Below are positions 7,611-10,979 of a stretch of DNA of 10,979 nt, piece after piece. Each line of letters opens with the position of its first letter. Positions within the stretch are counted from its first letter, which is position 1. The notes beneath the pieces were generated by a model. The model did no database searches and was not told the origin of the DNA. It saw nothing but the letters and a program-made list of their open reading frames with translations. Made by a program: the position numbers and the translations under genes. Source of the DNA: an uncultured Eubacteriales bacterium (GTDB lineage Bacteria > Bacillota > Clostridia > Oscillospirales > CAG-272); assembly GCA_900554225.1 (NCBI GenBank), contig USGH01000071.1, positions 1 to 10,979 of the forward strand, written 5' to 3'.

Positions 7611-7639
7611 AGTATACCATACAAATTGCGTGCCGTCAA
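7611..7639 (-). promoter_or_regulatory. Sigma-A promoter for the orphan FtsX-type permease gene
   Basis: On the - strand, TTGACG (7639-7634) and TATACT (7616-7611) are separated by 17 nt, with the extended -10 TGGTATACT. The leader to the ATG at 7535 is about 70 nt and contains opposed G and C runs near 7562-7590 that could pair weakly. The promoter lies downstream of the valS terminator, so the permease has its own transcription unit. Confidence 0.8.
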
Positions 7640-7750
7640 TGAATTTTTCGTTATCGCAGACGTATTTCGCCCGTTTGCACAACTCCACACCGCTTTGTTT
7701 GTATAAAATAACCAATACAGCTTCCGCGGGTGCGCACAAATCCGTCCAAC

Positions 7751-7782
7751 AAAAAAACCGGCCTCTCGCGGGGTCGGTTTTT
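7751..7782 (-). terminator. Intrinsic terminator of valS
   Basis: The inverted repeat AAAAACCG (7753-7760) and CGGTTTTT (7775-7782) extends by two inner G-C pairs and is followed on the - strand by a run of seven T (7757-7751). It begins about 33 nt after the valS stop. The A and T tracts on both sides would also allow termination on the + strand. Confidence 0.88.
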
Positions 7783-7812
7783 CCATAATATTCCTTTGTA
7801 TATCGCGGGACC

Positions 7813-7839
7813 GGTCACATCATCGAGAGAACCTGCGCG
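7813..7839 (-). repeat. valS-borne copy of the 27-nt direct repeat
   Basis: This is the partner of 5319-5345 and lies within the last codons and stop of valS. Both copies have the same orientation and enclose about 2.5 kb containing the orphan permease, its promoter and the valS terminator. Confidence 0.7.
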
Positions 7840-10454
7840 AGGGCTGCCTCCACGCCGGCTTTCTTCTCGATATTCTTTGCGAGCTTTGCCTTTTCCGCGT
7901 CCACGACATTCTGCGGCGCGCGGGCGACGAAGCTCTCATTGGCAAGCTTGCCCTCAGCACGTGCGATTTCCTTTTCGACATTGGCGAGTTCTCCTTCGAG
8001 ACGCTTCTTCTCGGCGGCGAAATCGATCATATCGGCGAGGGGGATATAGACGACGGCGTCGGCGGTAACGATCTGCACGGCGTTTTCGCTTTCCACCTCT
8101 GTTCCGGCGGGGACGACGGTCACGCTGCTTGCGGAGGCGAGGCGGCTGAAATACGCTTCGGCATGGGCAAACGCGGCGGGATCCTTGGCGACGATGGTGC
8201 AGTGCGCCTTACGCGACGGGACAACGCCCATCTCGGCACGGCGGGTACGGATGGCGCGGATCGCTTCGATGACCTTTTCCATACCGGCAGCCGCCTCGGG
8301 GAACGTCAGTCCCTCGTCGTATTCCGGGAACGGCTTGACCATGATATATCCGTCCTCTCCGGGGAGTCCCTGGTAGATCTCTTCGGTGATGAACGGCATG
8401 AACGGATGGAGCAGCTTGAGCGTTTCGCGCAGGACATAGGCGAGGACGTTCTGTGCGGTCTTGGAGCGTTCCGCGTCGTCGCCGGAGACCGCGGACTTGG
8501 CAAGCTCGATGTACCAGTCGCAGTACACGTCCCAGACGAAGTCGTACAGGCAGGACAGGGCGATGCCGACCTCATACCGTTCGATATTTGTGGTGACGCT
8601 CTGTACGGTTTCTTCAAATTTCGTGAGGATCCACTGATCCGCGTCGGAGAGTGCGGCGGGGATCGGGGTATGGATCTCGTCGATGGTGAGGTTCATCATG
8701 ACGAACCGTGCGGCGTTCCAGAGCTTATTTGCGAAATTGCGGGCGGCTTCGATCTTTTCATCGGAGAAGCGCATATCGTTTCCGGGGCTATTACCGGTTG
8801 CGAGGGCGAATCGGAGTGCGTCCGCGCCGTATTTATCGATGATCTCCAGCGGATCGATGCCGTTGCCGAGCGATTTGGACATTTTTCTGCCCTGTGCGTC
8901 GCGGACGAGTCCGTGGATGAGGACGGTATCGAAGGGAGCCTTGCCTGTATACTTGAGGCCGGAGAAGATCATGCGGGAGACCCAGAAGGTGATGATGTCG
9001 TAGCCGGTGACGAGGGTATTGGTGGGGTAATAGCGGGCGAGGTCTGCGGTATCGTGGGGCCAGCCCATGGTGGAGAAAGGCCAGAGGGCGGAGGAGAACC
9101 AGGTATCGAGGGTATCGGGGTCCTCCGTCATATGGCCGCCGCAGTGGGGGCAGGTATCCACGGGTTCGACGGAGACGGTGGTTTCGCCGCAGTCGTCGCA
9201 GTAGTAGGCGGGAATGCGGTGGCCCCACCAGAGCTGTCTGGAGATGCACCAGTCCTGTGTATTTTCCATCCAGTGGAAGTAATTTTTATCGAACCGTTCG
9301 GGGACGAAGCGGATATCGCCGTTGCGCACGGCATCGATGGCGGGGCCTGCGAGCGGCTCCATGCGGACGAACCACTGGAGGGAGACCATGGGTTCGATGG
9401 TGGTGCCGCAGCGGTAGCAGGTACCGACCTCGTGCTTGAGATCCTCGATTTCGCAGAGGAAGCCGCTGTCGCGCAGGTCATTCACGATGGCTTTACGCGC
9501 CTCATAGCGGTCCATACCGGCGTATTTCGGGTAATTGTCGGTGATTTTGGCGTCGGGGGTGAGGACGACCTCCATCGGCAGGTGGCATCTTCTGCCGACC
9601 TCGAAGTCGTTGGGGTCATGGGCGGGGGTGATCTTCACGCAGCCGGTTCCCTTATCGAGCTTGGCGTGTTCATCGGCGACGATGGGGATCCGTCTGCCCA
9701 CGAGCGGCAGTGTGACGTACTTGCCGATGAGGTGCTTATAGCGTTCGTCGTTGGGGTTGACGGCGACTGCGGTATCGCCGAGCAGGGTTTCCGGGCGGGT
9801 GGTAGCGACCTCCACGAATCCACCGCCGCCCACGAGGGGATAGCGGATATGCCAGAAGTGGGAATCCTGCTCCGTATAATCGACCTCTGCGTTGGAGATG
9901 GAGGTTTTGCAGTGGGGGCACCAGTTGATGATCCGTTCGCCGCGGTAGATGAGTCCTTCGTCGTAGAGCTGCTTAAAGACCTTACGGACTGCTTCGCTGC
10001 ACCCTTCGTCGAGGGTGAACCGTTCGCGGGACCAGTCGCAGGAGGAGCCCATTTTCTTGAGCTGGGAGATGATTCTGCCGCCGTACTGCTCCTTCCACTT
10101 CCATGCGCGTTCGAGGAATTTCTCTCTGCCGAGGTCCTCCTTGGTCAGGCCCTCCTTGCGCATGGCTTCGACGATCTTTGCCTCTGTGGCGATCGACGCG
10201 TGGTCGGTGCCGGGGAGCCAGAGGGTGGAGAAGCCCTTCATGCGTTTATACCGGGTGAGGATGTCCTGCAGGGTATTATCGAGGGCGTGGCCCATATGGA
10301 GCTGACCGGTGATATTCGGTGGCGGAATGACGATGGAGTAGCTGGGTTTCTTCGGGTCGGGATCGGGCTTGAACAGGTCATGCTGGCACCATTCGCCATA
10401 GATCCGGTCCTCAAACGACGCGGGATCATACGTCTTTGGCAATTCTTTTCTCAT
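7815..10454 (-). CDS. valS: Valyl-tRNA synthetase
   Basis: A class I aminoacyl-tRNA synthetase of 879 residues, the usual bacterial ValS length, which charges tRNA-Val in the cytoplasm and edits misactivated threonine. Visible features are the HIGH-type motif HMGH at 53-56 within PPPNITGQLHMGHAL, the KMSKS motif at 524-528, the editing-domain region around 190-340 (TTRPETLLGDTAVAVNP) and four CxxC pairs (C179/C182, C346/C349, C419/C422, C435/C438) that fit zinc-binding knuckles. A C-terminal Lys/Glu/Ala-rich coiled-coil arm (about 805-879) is typical of ValS. The ATG at 10454 has AAAGG with an unusually long 13-nt spacing. An upstream T-box with a UGGU bulge, suited to tRNA-Val's ACCA end, supports the assignment. 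Unusual points are that repeat copy C lies between the T-box and the ribosome site, and that the 3' end is duplicated at 5319-5345. Confidence 0.98.
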   Translation of the reverse strand: MRKELPKTYDPASFEDRIYGEWCQHDLFKPDPDPKKPSYSIVIPPPNITGQLHMGHALDNTLQDILTRYKRMKGFSTLWLPGTDHASIATEAKIVEAMRKEGLTKEDLGREKFLERAWKWKEQYGGRIISQLKKMGSSCDWSRERFTLDEGCSEAVRKVFKQLYDEGLIYRGERIINWCPHCKTSISNAEVDYTEQDSHFWHIRYPLVGGGGFVEVATTRPETLLGDTAVAVNPNDERYKHLIGKYVTLPLVGRRIPIVADEHAKLDKGTGCVKITPAHDPNDFEVGRRCHLPMEVVLTPDAKITDNYPKYAGMDRYEARKAIVNDLRDSGFLCEIEDLKHEVGTCYRCGTTIEPMVSLQWFVRMEPLAGPAIDAVRNGDIRFVPERFDKNYFHWMENTQDWCISRQLWWGHRIPAYYCDDCGETTVSVEPVDTCPHCGGHMTEDPDTLDTWFSSALWPFSTMGWPHDTADLARYYPTNTLVTGYDIITFWVSRMIFSGLKYTGKAPFDTVLIHGLVRDAQGRKMSKSLGNGIDPLEIIDKYGADALRFALATGNSPGNDMRFSDEKIEAARNFANKLWNAARFVMMNLTIDEIHTPIPAALSDADQWILTKFEETVQSVTTNIERYEVGIALSCLYDFVWDVYCDWYIELAKSAVSGDDAERSKTAQNVLAYVLRETLKLLHPFMPFITEEIYQGLPGEDGYIMVKPFPEYDEGLTFPEAAAGMEKVIEAIRAIRTRRAEMGVVPSRKAHCTIVAKDPAAFAHAEAYFSRLASASSVTVVPAGTEVESENAVQIVTADAVVYIPLADMIDFAAEKKRLEGELANVEKEIARAEGKLANESFVARAPQNVVDAEKAKLAKNIEKKAGVEAALAQVLSMM

Positions 10455-10467
10455 AATCTATAGGTTA

Positions 10468-10473
10468 CCTTTC
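10468..10473 (-). promoter_or_regulatory. Ribosome binding site of valS, squeezed against repeat copy C
   Basis: GAAAGG on the - strand lies 13 nt before the valS ATG, longer than the 6-10 nt spacing of the other genes here. Only about 10 nt separate it from the G-rich edge of repeat copy C. Confidence 0.5.
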
Positions 10474-10482
10474 ATTTAGGAT

Positions 10483-10699
10483 GGGGAACGGGGGAACGAG
10501 GGGGAACGGTCGCTTTTGAAAAAGCTCCGCAAAACTTTTATATAGGGGATGGGATGGATATAGTTTGTGCAAGTCCGGGTGCGCACTAATGTTGCTCCGT
10601 CCAAGTCCGCAGGAGATCGTTCTGGGGCGGCTCCGGGGACGGATCCGCCGTCTATTTGGAGCGATTGCGGGATATAGTTTTTGGGGAACGGGGGGGGGG
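10483..10699 (+). repeat. Repeat copy C (about 215 nt), inside the valS leader and antisense to valS
   Basis: It has the same order of parts as copies A and B: G-rich edge, hairpin GCTTTT-ga-AAAAGC, CAAAACTTTTAT, the TTTGTGCAAGTCC/GTGCGCAC core and GGGATATAGTTT. It lacks the ~45-nt 3' extension that A and B share. Bases 10506-10541 match copy A at 35 of 36 positions, and bases 10594-10661 match copy B perfectly over 68 nt. GGGGAACGGGGG occurs at both edges (10483-10494 and 10683-10694). Confidence 0.85.
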
Positions 10700-10756
10700 A
10701 GATGCAGTCTTACGTAATGAGGAAGGAAACGGTTTGTTTTTCTTCTTTTGGAAAAC

Positions 10757-10788
10757 AAAAAAACGTCCGGATCCGGAAGATCAGGACG
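10757..10788 (-). terminator. T-box regulatory terminator
   Basis: Read on the - strand, CGTCC (10788-10784) pairs with GGACG (10768-10764), with an inner GATC/GATC pairing across a T-C mismatch, followed by seven T (10763-10757). It lies a few nucleotides beyond the T-box core, as expected for the attenuator whose formation competes with the antiterminator. It is 302 nt from the valS ATG. Confidence 0.88.
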
Positions 10789-10955
10789 CTGGACACGCGG
10801 TACCACCCGACATTCGCCTGTGGAGAATACACGACAGGCGCACTCACTGCCGACGATGCCCTTATCGCAAAACGGAAACAACCGTGGGGGGAAAAATCGG
10901 CGCACTCGATAACGGGAGTACCCGGCTTTTCTTACGTATAAATGTTTTCGCGGCA
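10757..10955 (-). promoter_or_regulatory. T-box riboswitch leader controlling valS
   Basis: The - strand carries the T-box core GGGTGGTACCGCG (10808-10796), whose TGGT bulge would pair with the ACCA end of uncharged tRNA-Val. A 7-bp stem III (CGCCTGT 10840-10834 with ACAGGCG 10821-10815) lies just upstream of it. A possible stem I base pairs TGCCG (10955-10951) with CGGCA (10852-10848), enclosing about 100 nt, the usual stem I size. A terminator follows the core. By family knowledge, uncharged tRNA-Val stabilises the antiterminator and lets transcription proceed into valS. I could not place the specifier codon securely, and the promoter is probably beyond the right edge of the window. The motif is clear; the exact 5' limit is uncertain. 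Confidence 0.88.
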
Positions 10956-10979
10956 CTACGGGGGGGGATACACGAGGGC

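Noticed and set aside
7536..7739. Upstream extension of the orphan permease frame
   Set aside because: It covers the promoter at 7611-7639 and encodes an unlike polar segment. The ATG at 7535 has AAAGGA and begins with the usual FtsX-type N-terminus.
8163..10463. A 766-codon open frame on the + strand opposite valS
   Set aside because: It is the exact antisense of a fully conserved valS, has a composition dominated by Gly, Asp, Val and Ala, shows no domain or ribosome site, and exists because GC-biased codons of valS leave few stops on the other strand.
10465..10956. A 163-codon open frame on the - strand upstream of valS
   Set aside because: It runs through the T-box core, its terminator and repeat copy C. 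It has a GTG start without a ribosome site, and the region is better explained as an untranslated leader.

Overview
The window looks like chromosomal DNA from a moderately GC-rich Firmicute, most likely a Clostridia-class gut-type anaerobe. The evidence is a T-box leader upstream of a valyl-tRNA synthetase gene, strong AAAGGAG-type ribosome binding sites, sigma-A promoters with 17-nt spacers, a lipoprotein-type solute-binding protein, and FtsX/MacB-type ABC permeases. The genus cannot be fixed from the sequence alone.

Layout. (1) 1-1671, + strand: the 3' part of an FtsX-type ABC permease gene, then its ATPase gene; together these form a MacB/LolD-like exporter. (2) 1672-2312: a 641-nt gene-free stretch between convergent genes. 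It holds two copies (A and B) of a ~240-nt repeat in inverted orientation around a central long-stem hairpin. (3) 2313-3827, - strand: a lipoprotein family-1-like solute-binding protein with an EF-hand-like calcium loop and no permease genes beside it. (4) 3828-4210: a divergent promoter region. (5) 4211-5191, + strand: an unrecognised membrane-anchored extracytoplasmic protein, followed by a bidirectional terminator. (6) 5382-7535, - strand: a complete 8-TM FtsX-type permease without an adjacent ATPase. (7) 7815-10454, - strand: valS, encoding valyl-tRNA synthetase. (8) 10483-10699: a third copy (C) of the repeat, lying inside the valS leader. (9) about 10757-10955: the T-box riboswitch with its terminator, read on the - strand.

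Most notable structures. First, a 27-nt direct repeat (24/27 identical) places a second copy of the valS 3' end, stop codon included, at 5319-5345, just beyond the orphan permease. The permease is therefore flanked by att-like copies of the valS terminus, as if the ~2.5-kb segment had integrated at the 3' end of valS and rebuilt it. Second, a mosaic repeat family with no coding capacity is present in three copies. Two of them sit directly 3' of genes, and one separates the T-box from the valS ribosome binding site.

The genes do not form a single pathway. The left operon is an ABC exporter, the middle divergent pair is an extracytoplasmic binding protein and a membrane-anchored unknown, and the right part is translation housekeeping with an apparently acquired permease behind it.
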